Assembly (NCBI RefSeq): GCF_008727755.1
Contig: NZ_CP044231.1
Coordinates: 1,612,001 to 1,676,000 of the forward strand
Reading direction: 5' to 3'
From: Microbacterium caowuchunii
GTDB taxonomy: Bacteria > Actinomycetota > Actinomycetes > Actinomycetales > Microbacteriaceae
DNA length: 64,000 nt
Below are positions 27,864-38,574 of this stretch, one piece after another; position 1 is the first letter of the stretch; the number at the start of each line of letters is the position of its first letter. Under the pieces are notes generated by a model, which searched no databases, had not been told where the DNA came from, and saw nothing but the letters and a program-made list of their open reading frames with translations. A program made the translations under genes and the position numbers.

Positions 27864-28780
27864 GAGCCCACCGCCGGATCCGTCGTGCGAAGACCCCGGA
27901 ACCAGTCCGCAGCGGACATCGCGCCTCTTCCCGCGGGCTGCACCCGCACGATCTCCAACGGCTCGGTGGCAGTCCCCACCAGCACCCTCCGGCCCTCGCT
28001 GACCAGCGCGCCCGGTCGCAGCGTCACGGCGGTGTCGCCGGGACGCAGCTCGAGCACCTTGACCCGCTGGGAATCCAGCGTCGTGAACGCTCCGGGTTCG
28101 GGCGTCGTGCCCTGCCACCGCGCCACGATCTCCTCGGCGGAGGCGGTCCAGTCCAGACGTCCGTCCTCCGCGGTCAGCTTGTGCGCGTAGGACGGTTCGC
28201 CGGTCTGTGCGACGGCGACGGCCGTGCCCGCCGCGATCTCGTCGACCACCCGCAGCAGCAGCCCGGCGCCCTCCTGCGCCAGATCCGTCAGGACACGGTC
28301 GGCGGTCGCGAGCGGGGGGACGCGGTAACGCACCTGGCCCAGGACGTCGCCCGCGTCGAGGCCGGCGACGAGCTGGAACACGTCGGCGCCGGTCTCCCGC
28401 TCCCCCGCCATGAGCGCACGCTGCACGGGGGCGGCGCCCCGCCAGGCCGGCAGGAGCGAGAAGTGCAGGTTGATCCAGCCGTGCCGCGGGGTGGACAGCA
28501 GGGGCTCGCGCACCAGGGCCCCGTACGCCACGATGACCCCGAGATCGGGGCGCAGGCCCTCGATGCGGGCGGTCGCCGCGTCGTCGAGCCGATCGGTCCG
28601 GTGCACGGTGAGGCCGAGCTGCTCGGCCGCGATCGCGACCGGCGACGGGGTGAGCACGCGCTTGCGGCCGACCGGCGCGTCGGTCCGGGTGATGACGTCC
28701 ACGACGTCGTGGGCGGATGCAGCGAGCACCTGCAGGGACGGGACAGCCGCGTCGGGCGTTCCCGCGAAGACGAGACGCAT
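27860..28780 (-). CDS. fmt: methionyl-tRNA formyltransferase
   Basis: A 306-residue enzyme that formylates initiator Met-tRNA using 10-formyl-THF. It starts MRLVFAGTPD. The formyl-THF and catalytic segment INLHFSLLPAWRGAAPVQRA (103-122) is intact, and the C-terminal OB domain is present. I prefer the ATG at 28780 because GAGGAG lies five bases before it. An ATG four codons upstream would overlap the priA stop by 4 bp. Confidence 0.96.
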   Translation of the reverse strand: MRLVFAGTPDAAVPSLQVLAASAHDVVDVITRTDAPVGRKRVLTPSPVAIAAEQLGLTVHRTDRLDDAATARIEGLRPDLGVIVAYGALVREPLLSTPRHGWINLHFSLLPAWRGAAPVQRALMAGERETGADVFQLVAGLDAGDVLGQVRYRVPPLATADRVLTDLAQEGAGLLLRVVDEIAAGTAVAVAQTGEPSYAHKLTAEDGRLDWTASAEEIVARWQGTTPEPGAFTTLDSQRVKVLELRPGDTAVTLRPGALVSEGRRVLVGTATEPLEIVRVQPAGRGAMSAADWFRGLRTTDPAVGS

Positions 28781-28788
28781 GGAGCTCC

Positions 28789-30798
28789 TCATAGATCGGG
28801 ATCGGGCACGTCGACCCGCACTCTGAGTGTATTCCGCGGCGCGCCGGGCCCCCGGCGCCGGCCCTTGCGCGCCTGGACGGCATCGGCGATGACCGCGGCG
28901 CGCAGCGTCTGCGTGACAGGCTTGCCCAGCGCGTAGTCGAACCGCACCAGCGCACGGTAGCGCGGGGGGTCCTCCCCCGGGATGACGACGGGACCGACCA
29001 CGGCGTCGGCGGTCAGCGCGTGGACGTCACGCGCCAGCGCGCCGAGAGCCGCGTCGAGGGACGGACGGGTCCCCTCGACCACGGCGACACGGACGGTGGG
29101 CGGCATCTTCAGCGGGGCCCGTTCCGCCAGCTGTGCGCGCGCGTAGGCGGGCTGCGACCACGTGGCCAGTGCGCGCGCGACGGCTCCGGTCACGCCGGTG
29201 AGCAGCACCGGAGAGCCCGGCGCCGCGAGGGCGGCCGCGTTCGACCACCAGCGCAGGCACGACTCGGTGATGCGCAGGTCCTCGGCGAGCAGCATCCGGT
29301 CCCCGTCCAGGAGCAGGACGGCGCGGTACCCGCCTTCCGCGATCGGCTCGGCGCCCCGGGTCGCCACGACGAGCGCGGGGCGGCCGTCGACCCGGGTCAG
29401 GGGGTGCTCGCCGTCGGACAGGATGACGCGCGTGTTCGGGAAGGCGCGGCCCAGTTCGTCGGCCGTCCGCTCGCTGCCCGAGGAGGCCAGGCGCATCTCG
29501 GTGCCCTCGCAGTGACCGCAGCGCCAGCCGGCGATCCCCCGGCCGCACCACGCGCACTCCGGTGCACGACCCTGGGCGCGCACCCGCAACGGACCGGTGC
29601 AGTGGACGCACCGCGCCGGGGTGCGGCAGGAGGAGCAGACGACGACGGGGGCGTACCCGGGGCGGGACACCTGCACGAGCACCGGTCCGGCGGCGAGGGC
29701 CTCCCGGACGGCGGTGAAGGCGCTCGAGGGTATGCGCGCCTGCGCCGGCGAGTCCGAGGTCGCCGTCAGCACGACACGGGGGGTGAACCGACGTGCCGGT
29801 TCGACGTCGCGCACCCATCCGATCGCCACGAGACGCTCCACGTCGGTCGTGCGGGTGTGCCCGGCGATGAGGAGCGCCGAGCCCTCGGCCTCCTGCCGGA
29901 CGAGGGCCGCATCCCGCGCATGCACACCGGGACTGAGCGGTTCGGACAGGAGCGGATCCCCGTCGTCCCAGACCACGACCAGGCCGGTCCGCGCCGCCGG
30001 GGCGTACACGGCGGAGCGATTACCGACGACGATGCAGGGCGCCTCGGCGAGGGTGCGGAGGTACGCGGCGTAGCGGGCGGGTCCCGACTGGCGGGCATCG
30101 ACGGGCACCAGGGCATCCTCCGGCACCCGCTCGCGCAATGCCGTGAGCACCTGTTCCTGGTCCCGGTGGTCGGGGACGACGATGACGGCGCTGCGTCCGG
30201 CGGCGAGCGTCACCGTCGCCGCCGCTGCGAGGAGCACCGCCCATGCCCCGACGGTGCGATCCTCGGAGATGACGACCGGCTTCGCGGGGGCGCCGACCGC
30301 CAGGCGTTCGCCTGCCAGGATTCCGGCGCGCAGGGTCGGGAAGGCATCGAGGACGTCCTCCGCGGCACGGACCGCCACCGGGTCCACGGCCGGCGTCTCG
30401 GGCTGCTCGCGCTGCATCCAGGCCTTCTCGGCGCGCACCATCCGGCGCGGCACCGCCAGTCGCAGGATGTCGGCGGCGGACCCGGCTGCGCGGTCGGCGA
30501 GCCGACGCGCGAGGTCGTAGAGGCCCGGGGGCAGCACGGGGACGGGAGAGACGACCGCCTCGAGCTCCGACAGGGGACGGTCGGCGGGCTCCGCGATACC
30601 GCGCGCGATGACGAAGCCGTCCACGATGCGACCCGCGCTGCGCAACGGCACCCGGATGCGGACACCGGGCTGTGCGTCGGCGTCCAGGTGCGGGGGGACG
30701 GCGTAGTCGAACAGGCGGTCCAGCTGAGGGAGCGGACTCTCCAGCAGCACCCGGGCTATCGGACGGGCGGCGACGGCCGACCCGGCCTCGTCGAGCAC
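28789..30798 (-). CDS. priA: PriA-like primosomal protein without helicase motifs
   Basis: A 669-residue protein aligning with PriA (replication restart). The N-terminal DNA-binding domain is intact (PIARVLLESPLPQLDRLFDY). Both zinc clusters are complete: cysteines 388, 391, 397, 400, 415, 418, 427 and 430. No Walker A GxGK(T/S) is visible and the DEEH box position reads VVWDDGDPL, so ATP-driven unwinding is unlikely. Actinobacterial PriA proteins are known to be degenerate in this way. The GTG at 30798 lies one base past the metK stop. Confidence 0.88.
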   Translation of the reverse strand: MLDEAGSAVAARPIARVLLESPLPQLDRLFDYAVPPHLDADAQPGVRIRVPLRSAGRIVDGFVIARGIAEPADRPLSELEAVVSPVPVLPPGLYDLARRLADRAAGSAADILRLAVPRRMVRAEKAWMQREQPETPAVDPVAVRAAEDVLDAFPTLRAGILAGERLAVGAPAKPVVISEDRTVGAWAVLLAAAATVTLAAGRSAVIVVPDHRDQEQVLTALRERVPEDALVPVDARQSGPARYAAYLRTLAEAPCIVVGNRSAVYAPAARTGLVVVWDDGDPLLSEPLSPGVHARDAALVRQEAEGSALLIAGHTRTTDVERLVAIGWVRDVEPARRFTPRVVLTATSDSPAQARIPSSAFTAVREALAAGPVLVQVSRPGYAPVVVCSSCRTPARCVHCTGPLRVRAQGRAPECAWCGRGIAGWRCGHCEGTEMRLASSGSERTADELGRAFPNTRVILSDGEHPLTRVDGRPALVVATRGAEPIAEGGYRAVLLLDGDRMLLAEDLRITESCLRWWSNAAALAAPGSPVLLTGVTGAVARALATWSQPAYARAQLAERAPLKMPPTVRVAVVEGTRPSLDAALGALARDVHALTADAVVGPVVIPGEDPPRYRALVRFDYALGKPVTQTLRAAVIADAVQARKGRRRGPGAPRNTLRVRVDVPDPDL

Positions 30799-30799
30799 G

Positions 30800-31993
30800 T
30801 CAGAGCCCGGCGGCGGCGCGCAGCTCCTCGACGCGGTCGAGGCGCTCCCACGTGAATTCGGGCAGCTCACGGCCGAAGTGCCCGTAGGCGGCCGTCGCGG
30901 CGTAGATCGGCCGCAGCAGGTCGAGCTGGTCGATGATGGCCTTGGGACGCAGGTCGAACACGTCCAGGATCGCCCGCGTGATCGCCTCGTCGCTCACGTG
31001 TGCGGTGCCGAAGCTCTCCACGTACAGTCCCACCGGCTTCGCCTTTCCGATGGCGTACGCGACCTGGACCTCGAGGCGGTCGGCGAGTCCGGCGGCGACC
31101 GCGTTCTTGGCCACCCAGCGCATCGCGTACGCCGCGGAACGGTCCACCTTCGAGGGGTCCTTCCCGCTGAAGGCGCCACCCCCGTGGCGCGCCGCCCCGC
31201 CGTAGGTGTCGATGATGATCTTCCGGCCGGTCAGCCCGGCGTCGCCCTTCGGACCACCGATGACGAACGGGCCTGCCGGGTTGATGTAGTACTGCACGTC
31301 GGGCAGGTCGAGACCGGTCGTGGCGAGGACAGGGTCGATGACGACCGCCCGCACCTGGGCGCGCAGCTCCTCCTGGCTGATGTCGGGGTGGTGCTGCGTC
31401 GACAGCACGACCGAGTCGACCGTCCTGGGCACGTGCCCCTCGTATCCGAGGGTGACCTGGGTCTTGCCGTCGGGACGCAGGAAGGGCAGCTCGCCGGACC
31501 GGCGCGCGTCGGCCAGCCGCTCCGCCATCCGGTGCGCCGTCCACGCCGCCATGGGCATGAACTGCGGAGTCTCGTTGGTGGCGAACCCGAACATGATGCC
31601 CTGGTCCCCCGCGCCCTGCTCGTCGCGCGGGTCGACCGAGCGTCCTTCGCGCTGTTCGAACGCGCGGTTCACGCCCGCGGCGATGTCGGAGGACTGCGCC
31701 CCGATCGAAACGCTCACACCGCAGGAGTCCCCGTCGAAACCGGTCTCGCTCGAGGTGTAGCCGATGCGGTTGACCACGTCGCGGACGAGAGCGGGGATCT
31801 CGACGTACGCGCGGGTCGACACCTCGCCCGCCACGTGCACGAGGCCGGTCGTGACCAGGGTCTCGACGGCGACGCGACCGTTCGGATCGTCCGCGATGAT
31901 CGCATCGAGGATGCTGTCCGAGATCTGGTCGCAGATCTTGTCGGGGTGCCCCTCGGTGACGGACTCGGACGTGAACAGGCGCAACTCGGTCAT
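30800..31993 (-). CDS. metK: S-adenosylmethionine synthetase
   Basis: A 397-residue enzyme forming SAM from ATP and methionine. The N-terminal [20 protein letters not shown] is diagnostic, as are [10 protein letters not shown] and the P-loop-like [20 protein letters not shown]. Length is normal. The ATG at 31993 follows rpoZ by 88 bp, where coaBC would be expected in relatives. Confidence 0.98.
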   Translation of the reverse strand: MTELRLFTSESVTEGHPDKICDQISDSILDAIIADDPNGRVAVETLVTTGLVHVAGEVSTRAYVEIPALVRDVVNRIGYTSSETGFDGDSCGVSVSIGAQSSDIAAGVNRAFEQREGRSVDPRDEQGAGDQGIMFGFATNETPQFMPMAAWTAHRMAERLADARRSGELPFLRPDGKTQVTLGYEGHVPRTVDSVVLSTQHHPDISQEELRAQVRAVVIDPVLATTGLDLPDVQYYINPAGPFVIGGPKGDAGLTGRKIIIDTYGGAARHGGGAFSGKDPSKVDRSAAYAMRWVAKNAVAAGLADRLEVQVAYAIGKAKPVGLYVESFGTAHVSDEAITRAILDVFDLRPKAIIDQLDLLRPIYAATAAYGHFGRELPEFTWERLDRVEELRAAAGL

Positions 31994-32037
31994 CGGTACT
32001 CCCACTGGCGGCGGACCATGCCGCCCATCATGCGCGC

Positions 32038-32064
32038 GGCCCCGGACACGGATGTCACGGGGCC
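32038..32064. terminator. stem-loop in the rpoZ-metK gap
   Basis: On the plus strand GGCCCCGGACA (32038-32048) pairs with TGTCACGGGGCC (32053-32064) across a 4-nt loop with one bulge. It starts 17 bp after the rpoZ stop. There is no T-tract on the minus-strand 3' side, so it may be a processing or attenuating hairpin rather than a full terminator. Confidence 0.45.
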
Positions 32065-32081
32065 ACGCTGCAGAACGAAAA

Positions 32082-32336
32082 TTACTCGACGTGCCGCAGG
32101 CGCAGCTTGTCCTCGTGGATCTCGTGGAGCGCGATCGTGAGCGGCTTGTCCTCGATCGTCGAGTCGACGAGCGGGCCGACATTGTCGAAGAGGTTCCCCT
32201 CGTGCAGGTCGGAGTAGTAGTCGTTGATCTGGCGCGCACGCTTGGATGCGTAGATCACGAGCTGGTACTTGGAGTCGACCTTCTCGAGCAAGCTGTCGAT
32301 GGGGGGCTCGATGATGCCCTGATTGGTCCCTGCCAT
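32082..32336 (-). CDS. rpoZ: RNA polymerase omega subunit
   Basis: An 84-residue omega subunit that helps assemble and stabilise RNA polymerase. [19 protein letters not shown] and [12 protein letters not shown] are the conserved parts that contact beta'. A good ribosome-binding site (AGGAGG) precedes the ATG. It follows the mIHF-Gmk fusion gene by 53 bp, the standard gmk-rpoZ order. Confidence 0.97.
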   Translation of the reverse strand: MAGTNQGIIEPPIDSLLEKVDSKYQLVIYASKRARQINDYYSDLHEGNLFDNVGPLVDSTIEDKPLTIALHEIHEDKLRLRHVE

Positions 32337-32389
32337 GGCGAAACCTCCTGGTTCGGGGTGGCGGTGAGTGTGGGCTGGAAGCGTCGCCG

Positions 32390-33304
32390 TCAGGACGGAC
32401 GCGGGGAGGCCTTCGTCAATTCTACGACCTCCCGTGCCGCATCGGCGACTTCGGCGTTGACGACGCGGTAATCGAACTCGTTCTGCGAGGCCAATTCCAC
32501 CTTCGCGGTACGCAGCCGGCGTGCGCGTTCCTCGTCGTCCTCGGTGCCGCGACCGACGAGTCGCTGGACGAGTTCGTCCCAGCTCGGCGGCAGCAGGAAC
32601 ACGAGGGTGGCATCCGGTGCGGCGTCGCGCACCTGACGTGCCCCCTGCAGGTCGATCTCCAGCAGGACGCTCCGGCCCTCGGCGAGGGCCTTCTCGATGG
32701 GAGCCCTCGGGGTCCCGTACCGGTGCGCGTTGTGCACCGTGGCGTACTCGAGGAGCTCACCGCGGGCGATCAGGTCGTCGAAACCGGCGTCGTCGACGAA
32801 GTAGTAGTGCTCTCCGTCGACCTCGCCCGGACGGGGCTTGCGGGTCGTCGCGGAGACGGACAGGAGGATCTCCGGATGGTGCTCCTTGATGTGCGCGGCG
32901 ACCGTGCCCTTGCCGACCGCGGTGGGGCCGGCGAGCACGATCAGGCGGCTCCGCGCGTCACGGGCGCGGGGCTCCGGGAAGCGCTCCTCGAGCCACGCGG
33001 CCAGGGCGCGGCGCTGGCGCGCACCGAGCCCGCCGAGGCGCTTGACCGGCGAGATGCCCAGACCATCCAGGATGCGGTCGCGTTTGCTCTCGCCGATGGC
33101 GGGCAGCGCCGTCAGGAAGTCCGTGATGCGCAGCGTCCCGGCCGGGGAGGCGGCGTCGGCCTCGGCCTGCCGCAGCACCTCCTGCGGGGAGACCACTCGG
33201 GTGGCGATGTCGCGCTTCAGCGATGCGCGGGCGCGGCGGGCCGCGACGGCCTTCCTGGACGCTGCGGCACGATCGACCTCGGGCGGGGTGGGGCGCTCGC
33301 TCAT
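32390..33304 (-). CDS. gmk: natural fusion: actinobacterial IHF (mIHF) + guanylate kinase
   Basis: A 304-residue protein with two recognisable halves in one frame. Residues about 8-108 match actinobacterial integration host factor: a basic helix [17 protein letters not shown], then [20 protein letters not shown] (63-82, the helix-two-turn-helix DNA-binding motif) and [19 protein letters not shown]. Residues about 118-304 are guanylate kinase (GMP + ATP to GDP + ADP): P-loop GPTAVGKGT (126-134), [20 protein letters not shown], and [13 protein letters not shown]. In most actinobacteria mihF and gmk are separate adjacent genes. The ATG overlaps the pyrF stop by 4 bp. No internal stop separates the halves. 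Confidence 0.93.
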   Translation of the reverse strand: MSERPTPPEVDRAAASRKAVAARRARASLKRDIATRVVSPQEVLRQAEADAASPAGTLRITDFLTALPAIGESKRDRILDGLGISPVKRLGGLGARQRRALAAWLEERFPEPRARDARSRLIVLAGPTAVGKGTVAAHIKEHHPEILLSVSATTRKPRPGEVDGEHYYFVDDAGFDDLIARGELLEYATVHNAHRYGTPRAPIEKALAEGRSVLLEIDLQGARQVRDAAPDATLVFLLPPSWDELVQRLVGRGTEDDEERARRLRTAKVELASQNEFDYRVVNAEVADAAREVVELTKASPRPS

Positions 33305-34140
33305 GCGCTCTCCCCCAGCTCCGCGCGACGCGCCGCGATCCGCTCGACGAGCTCGTCCGGTCCACCGCCGAGCACGCCGCGGCTCTCGTTCGCGAGGACG
33401 GTCTCGGCGAAGTCGCCGAACAGATCCCCGAGGTCCGCCAGTCGCGCCCCCTGGTGCCCGAACCCGGGCGCGAGGATCGGTGCGGGCGGCGTCATGCCGC
33501 TGCCCAGTCCCGCCCGGATGCGGTCGACGGTCGCACCGACGACGAGCCCGATGGCCCCCCACTCCCCTGCCGGGGTGTGGAGCTCGTTGTCGGCAGCCAC
33601 CTCGGCCAGGACCGTACCGGCGACCGTCTCGCCGTCCACGGCCTCGGCGCGCTGAAGGGTGCCGGCCTCGGGGTTGCTCGTCGCGGCGAGCACGAACAGG
33701 CCCTTCCCCGATGAGCGTGCGAGCTCCATGGTGTCGGTGAGTGCACCGACACCCAGGTACGGGTTGACCGTGAGCGCGTCGGCCTCCAGCGGCGACCCGG
33801 GGGTCAGCCATGCCCGTGCGTAGGCGTCCATCGTGGAACCGATGTCACCCCGCTTGGCATCGGCGATGACGAGCAGCCCCGCCGCGCGGGCGGAGGCCAG
33901 CACGTCCTCCAGGGCGGCGAACCCGGCCGAGCCGTGGCGTTCGAAGAAGGCGACCTGCGGCTTGACCACGCCCACGCGTCCGGCCGCCGCATCAACGACG
34001 CGAAGACCGAACTCGCGCACGCCCGCGGCGTCCTGCGGAAGCCCCCACACCTCGAGCAGCCCGGGATGCGGGTCGATGCCCACGCACAGGCGGCCCCGGG
34101 CGGCGATCGCCGCCCGGACCCGCTCGCCGAAACCGATCAC
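33301..34140 (-). CDS. pyrF: orotidine-5'-phosphate decarboxylase
   Basis: A 279-residue decarboxylase of the subfamily common in actinobacteria, forming UMP from OMP. The active-site motif [10 protein letters not shown] is at residues 94-103 (Lys96). LTVNPYLG and LAPGFGHQG are family segments. It starts at GTG inside the end of carB (4-bp overlap) and ends inside the mIHF-gmk start. Confidence 0.97.
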   Translation of the reverse strand: MIGFGERVRAAIAARGRLCVGIDPHPGLLEVWGLPQDAAGVREFGLRVVDAAAGRVGVVKPQVAFFERHGSAGFAALEDVLASARAAGLLVIADAKRGDIGSTMDAYARAWLTPGSPLEADALTVNPYLGVGALTDTMELARSSGKGLFVLAATSNPEAGTLQRAEAVDGETVAGTVLAEVAADNELHTPAGEWGAIGLVVGATVDRIRAGLGSGMTPPAPILAPGFGHQGARLADLGDLFGDFAETVLANESRGVLGGGPDELVERIAARRAELGESA

Positions 34141-37100
34141 GTCCGCGCCGCCCGGTCCGCCGCGTACTCCTGCAGGCTCCGGACCTCGAAGCCGTGACGC
34201 AGCACGGGCAGGGCGCTCACCGCGGCACCGAGGACCGCCATCGTGGTGAACAGCGCCTTGTCACCGGCGACCGCGGCCGCGCGGATCTCGTACCCGTCGG
34301 CGCGTGCCGAGCCGCCGCTCGGGGTGTTCACGACCATGTCGATGCGGCCGTCGTTGATCAGGTCGACGATGTTCTCCTCGCCGCTGGCCTGCGTGGCGGA
34401 GTACTTGTTCACGACCTCGACGCGGATGCCGTTGCGGGCGAGGACCTCGGCGGTTCCCTCCGTGGCGACGAGCGTGTAGCCGAGCTCCTGCAGACGGTGG
34501 GCGGGGAGGATGACCGCCCGCTTGTCCGAGTCGGCGACCGAGATGAACACGGTTCCGGTCAGCGGCATCCCGCCGTACGCGGCGTCCTGGCTCTTGGCGA
34601 AGGCGGTCGGGAAGTCGCGGTCGATGCCCATGACCTCACCGGTCGAGCGCATCTCCGGTCCGAGGACCGAGTCGACCGTCTGCCCGTCCTTCGTGCGGAA
34701 GCGCTTGAAGGGCAGGACGGCCTCCTTGACGGCGACCGGAGCATCCAGCGGCACCCGCGAACCGTCCTGGAGCGGGAGCAGCCCCTCCTCGCGCAGCTGG
34801 TCGATGCTCGATCCCGCCATGATGCGGGCGGCGGCCTTGGCGAGCGGGATGCCGAGGGCCTTCGACACGAACGGGACGGTGCGGCTGGCGCGCGGGTTCG
34901 CCTCGATCACGTACAGCACGCCGGCGCTGATGGCGAACTGCACGTTCAGCAGACCCCGCACGCCGACGCCTTCGGCGATCGCCAGCGTCGCGTCGCGGAC
35001 ACGGTCCACGTCCGCGCGCCCGAGGCTCATCGGGGGCAGGGTGCAGCTCGAGTCGCCGGAGTGGATGCCGGCCTCCTCAAGGTGCTCCATCACGCCGCCG
35101 ACGTAGAGCTCCTCGCCGTCGTACAGCGCGTCGACGTCCAGCTCGATCGCGTCGTCGAGGAAGCGGTCGACCAGGAGCGGGAGACCGGGGCCGATGATGG
35201 CCTGGTCGGCGACGCGCACGAAGTAGTCGCGCAGGCTCGGGGTGTCGTACACGATCTCCATGCCGCGACCACCGAGCACGAAGCTCGGCCGGACGAGCAC
35301 CGGGTAGCCGATCTCCTCCGCGATCGTCACGGCTCCGTCGACGTCGATCGCGGTGCCGCTGCGCGGCGCGACCAGGCCGGCCTCGTCGAGCAGACGCGAG
35401 AACAGCTCGCGTTCCTCGGCGAGGTCGATCGCCGCGGGGCTCGTGCCGAGGATGCGGTATCCAGCCTGCTCGATGCCCTTCGCGAGGCCGAGGGGCGTCT
35501 GCCCGCCGAGCTGGCAGATCACGCCGAGGATCTCGCCGGAACGGCTCTCCGCGTGCAGCACCTCCAGGACGTCCTCGAGCGTCAGCGGCTCGAAGTAGAG
35601 CCGGTCGCTGGTGTCGTAGTCGGTGGAGACCGTCTCCGGGTTGCAGTTGACCATGACGGTCTCGTAACCCGCGTCCGACAGCGCGAAGGACGCGTGCACG
35701 CAGGAGTAGTCGAACTCGACACCCTGACCGATGCGGTTGGGGCCGGACCCGATGATGACGACCTTGGTGCGGTCGGAGGGGGCGACCTCGGTCTCCTGGT
35801 CGTAGCTCGAGTAGTGGTACGGGGTGAGAGCCGGGAACTCACCCGCGCAGGTGTCGACCGTCTTGTAGACGGGGCGCAGGTCCAGGCCGTGCCGGACGCC
35901 GCGCACCTCGACCTCGGTGAGTCCGCGGAGCTCGGCGATCTGCGCGTCGCTGAAGCCATGCTCCTTCGCCACGCGGAGCACCTCGACGTCGAGCTCGGCG
36001 GCGGTGCGGACGAACTCCGCGACCTCGTTGATGAGCGCGATCTGGTCGAGGAACCAGGGGTCGATGGCGGTCGCCTCGAATGCCTGCTCGATCGTGGCGC
36101 CCTTGCGCATCGCCTGCTGGAGCACGACGATCCGGCCGTCCGTCGGGGTCTTCGCGATCTCGAGCAATTCCTCGACGGAGCGGGTCTCCTCGCCCCAGTG
36201 GAAGCTGGAGCCGCGCTTCTCGAGCGAACGCAGCGCCTTCTGCAGCGCTGTCGCGTAGTTGCGCCCGATCGCCATGGCCTCGCCGACCGACTTCATGGTG
36301 GTGGTGAGGGTGGTGTCCGCCGCGGGGAACTTCTCGAAGTTGAACCGCGGCACCTTGACGACGACGTAGTCCAGGGTCGGCTCGAAGCTCGCGGGCGTCA
36401 CCTTGGTGATGTCGTTGGGGATCTCGTCCAGGCGGTACCCGATGGCGAGCTTGGCCGCGATCTTGGCGATCGGGAAGCCCGTCGCCTTCGACGCCAGCGC
36501 GGAGGACCGCGACACCCGGGGGTTCATCTCGATGACGATGATGCGGCCGTCGGCGGGGTTGATCGCGAACTGGATGTTGCAGCCGCCGGTGTCGACGCCC
36601 ACGGCGCGGATGATGTCGATGCCGATGTCGCGGAGCTTCTGGTACTCGCGGTCGGTCAGGGTGAGCGCGGGCGCCACCGTGATCGAGTCGCCGGTGTGTA
36701 CGCCGACCGGGTCGACGTTCTCGATGGAGCAGACGACGACCGTGTTGTCGGCGGTGTCGCGCATGAGCTCGAGCTCGTACTCCTTCCACCCGAGGATCGA
36801 CTCCTCGAGCAGCACCTCCGTGGTCGGCGAGTCGCGCAGGCCCGCTCCGGCGATGCGGCGCAGGTCCTTTTCGTCGTACGCGAATCCGGAGCCGAGGCCG
36901 CCCATCGTGAACGACGGGCGCACGACCAGCGGGTAGCCGAGCTCGTCGGCGGCGGCGAGGACCTCGTCCATCGTGTGCGCGATGCGCGAGGCTGCCACAT
37001 CCGCGCCCGCGTCCAGCACGAGCTGCTTGAAGATCTGGCGGTCCTCGCCTTTGTTGATCGCCTCGAAGTTCGCGCCGATGAGCTCGACGTCGTACTTCTC

Positions 37101-37424
37101 CAGGATCCCGTGGTTGTGCAGGTCGATGGCCGCGTTGAGCGCGGTCTGACCACCCAGGGTGGGCAGGATCGCGTCGGGCTTCTCCTTGGCGATGATGGTC
37201 TCGATGACCTGCCAGGTGATCGGCTCGATGTAGGTGGCGTCGGCGAAATCGGGGTCCGTCATGATCGTCGCCGGGTTGGAGTTGACGAGGATGACGCGCA
37301 CCCCCTCGGCGCGCAGCACGCGGCACGCCTGGGTGCCGGAGTAGTCGAACTCGCAGGCCTGGCCGATCACGATCGGGCCGGAGCCGATGACGAGGACGGA
37401 ACGGATGTCGTCGCGCTTAGGCAT
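34137..37424 (-). CDS. carB: carbamoyl-phosphate synthase, large subunit
   Basis: A 1095-residue subunit that makes carbamoyl phosphate from ammonia, bicarbonate and two ATP. It has two tandem ATP-grasp halves. The first starts [20 protein letters not shown]. The second starts about 560 with [15 protein letters not shown]. An MGS-like allosteric domain lies at the C-terminus (about 955-1095). It overlaps carA by 8 bp and pyrF by 4 bp. Confidence 0.98.
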   Translation of the reverse strand: MPKRDDIRSVLVIGSGPIVIGQACEFDYSGTQACRVLRAEGVRVILVNSNPATIMTDPDFADATYIEPITWQVIETIIAKEKPDAILPTLGGQTALNAAIDLHNHGILEKYDVELIGANFEAINKGEDRQIFKQLVLDAGADVAASRIAHTMDEVLAAADELGYPLVVRPSFTMGGLGSGFAYDEKDLRRIAGAGLRDSPTTEVLLEESILGWKEYELELMRDTADNTVVVCSIENVDPVGVHTGDSITVAPALTLTDREYQKLRDIGIDIIRAVGVDTGGCNIQFAINPADGRIIVIEMNPRVSRSSALASKATGFPIAKIAAKLAIGYRLDEIPNDITKVTPASFEPTLDYVVVKVPRFNFEKFPAADTTLTTTMKSVGEAMAIGRNYATALQKALRSLEKRGSSFHWGEETRSVEELLEIAKTPTDGRIVVLQQAMRKGATIEQAFEATAIDPWFLDQIALINEVAEFVRTAAELDVEVLRVAKEHGFSDAQIAELRGLTEVEVRGVRHGLDLRPVYKTVDTCAGEFPALTPYHYSSYDQETEVAPSDRTKVVIIGSGPNRIGQGVEFDYSCVHASFALSDAGYETVMVNCNPETVSTDYDTSDRLYFEPLTLEDVLEVLHAESRSGEILGVICQLGGQTPLGLAKGIEQAGYRILGTSPAAIDLAEERELFSRLLDEAGLVAPRSGTAIDVDGAVTIAEEIGYPVLVRPSFVLGGRGMEIVYDTPSLRDYFVRVADQAIIGPGLPLLVDRFLDDAIELDVDALYDGEELYVGGVMEHLEEAGIHSGDSSCTLPPMSLGRADVDRVRDATLAIAEGVGVRGLLNVQFAISAGVLYVIEANPRASRTVPFVSKALGIPLAKAAARIMAGSSIDQLREEGLLPLQDGSRVPLDAPVAVKEAVLPFKRFRTKDGQTVDSVLGPEMRSTGEVMGIDRDFPTAFAKSQDAAYGGMPLTGTVFISVADSDKRAVILPAHRLQELGYTLVATEGTAEVLARNGIRVEVVNKYSATQASGEENIVDLINDGRIDMVVNTPSGGSARADGYEIRAAAVAGDKALFTTMAVLGAAVSALPVLRHGFEVRSLQEYAADRAART

Positions 37425-38574
37425 TCGGGGCTTTCTTGCTCAGGTCGTCGCGCACCAGCTGGGCGAAGCGGTCGAAGAGGTAGTTGGCGTCGTGGGGTCC
37501 CGCGGCGGCCTCCGGGTGGTACTGGACGGAGAACGCGGGGATGTCGAGGGCCCGCAGGCCCTCCACGACGTTGTCGTTGAGACCGACGTGGCTGACCTCG
37601 ACGCGGCCGTAGCCGTGCGGGCTGTCGGAGGTCTCGTCGATGGGCGCGTCCACGGCGAACCCGTGGTTGTGCGCCGTGATCTCGACCCGGCCCGTCTGGC
37701 GGTCCAGGACCGGCTGGTTGATCCCGCGGTGGCCGAAGGGCAGCTTGTAGGTGCCGTAGCCGAGTGCACGGCCGAGCAGCTGGTTGCCGAAGCAGATGCC
37801 GAAGAACGGCAGCCGATCGTCGAGCACCGAGCGGAGCAGATCCACGTGCCCTTCCGACGCGGCGGGGTCCCCCGGCCCGTTCGAGTAGAACACGGCGACC
37901 GGCTCGATCGCCCTGATGTCCTCGATCGTGGCGGACTGCGGGAGCACGTGCACGTCGAAGCCGCGCTCGGCGAGGTTGAGGATCGTGGCCTGCTTCACGC
38001 CGAGGTCGAGCACGGCGAGGTTGCCGATGCGCTCACCGGTCGCCGGCGTGACCTGCACCTCGGTGACGGAGACCTCGCCGGAGAGGTTCCGGCCGGTCAT
38101 CTCTGGCGCCTCGCGCACGATCCGGAGCTGCTCATCCGGGTCGAGCGAGGCCGCGTCGCCGGAGAAGATCCCGCCGCGCATGCTGCCGGCGGAGCGGATG
38201 TGGCGGGTGACCGCGCGGGTGTCGATGCCGCTGATGCCGACGATGCCGTCGGCTTCGAGGGCCTCGTCGAGGGACTCGTCCGCCCGCCAGTTCGAGACCA
38301 CGCGGGAGGGGTCGCGGACGATGTAGCCGGCGACCCAGATCCGCCGCGACTCGGGGTCCTCGGCGTTCATGCCGGTGTTCCCGATGTGGGGCGCGGTCTG
38401 GAGGACGATCTGGCCTGCGTAGGAGGGGTCGGTGAGCGTCTCCTGGTAACCGGTCATGCCGGTGGCGAAGACGACCTCGCCGAGTGTCGTGCCGGTCGCG
38501 CCGTATGCGCGGCCGGTGAAGCGCGTGCCGTCCTCGAGGACGAGGGCGGCCGGGCCGGTACGGAAGAGGGTCAT
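37417..38574 (-). CDS. carA: carbamoyl-phosphate synthase, small subunit
   Basis: The 385-residue glutaminase subunit that feeds ammonia to CarB. The N-terminal CPSase_sm domain starts [15 protein letters not shown]. The class I glutaminase carries the nucleophile in [16 protein letters not shown] and the catalytic His-Glu in [14 protein letters not shown]. The ATG overlaps the stop of the preceding PH-like gene by 4 bp. Confidence 0.97.
   Translation of the reverse strand: MTLFRTGPAALVLEDGTRFTGRAYGATGTTLGEVVFATGMTGYQETLTDPSYAGQIVLQTAPHIGNTGMNAEDPESRRIWVAGYIVRDPSRVVSNWRADESLDEALEADGIVGISGIDTRAVTRHIRSAGSMRGGIFSGDAASLDPDEQLRIVREAPEMTGRNLSGEVSVTEVQVTPATGERIGNLAVLDLGVKQATILNLAERGFDVHVLPQSATIEDIRAIEPVAVFYSNGPGDPAASEGHVDLLRSVLDDRLPFFGICFGNQLLGRALGYGTYKLPFGHRGINQPVLDRQTGRVEITAHNHGFAVDAPIDETSDSPHGYGRVEVSHVGLNDNVVEGLRALDIPAFSVQYHPEAAAGPHDANYLFDRFAQLVRDDLSKKAPNA

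Noticed and set aside
34194-37580. A 1128-codon open frame on the plus strand opposite carB
   Set aside because: High GC leaves few stops antisense to a strongly biased gene. The translation is Asp/Arg/Gly-rich with no motif, and carB is unmistakable on the other strand.
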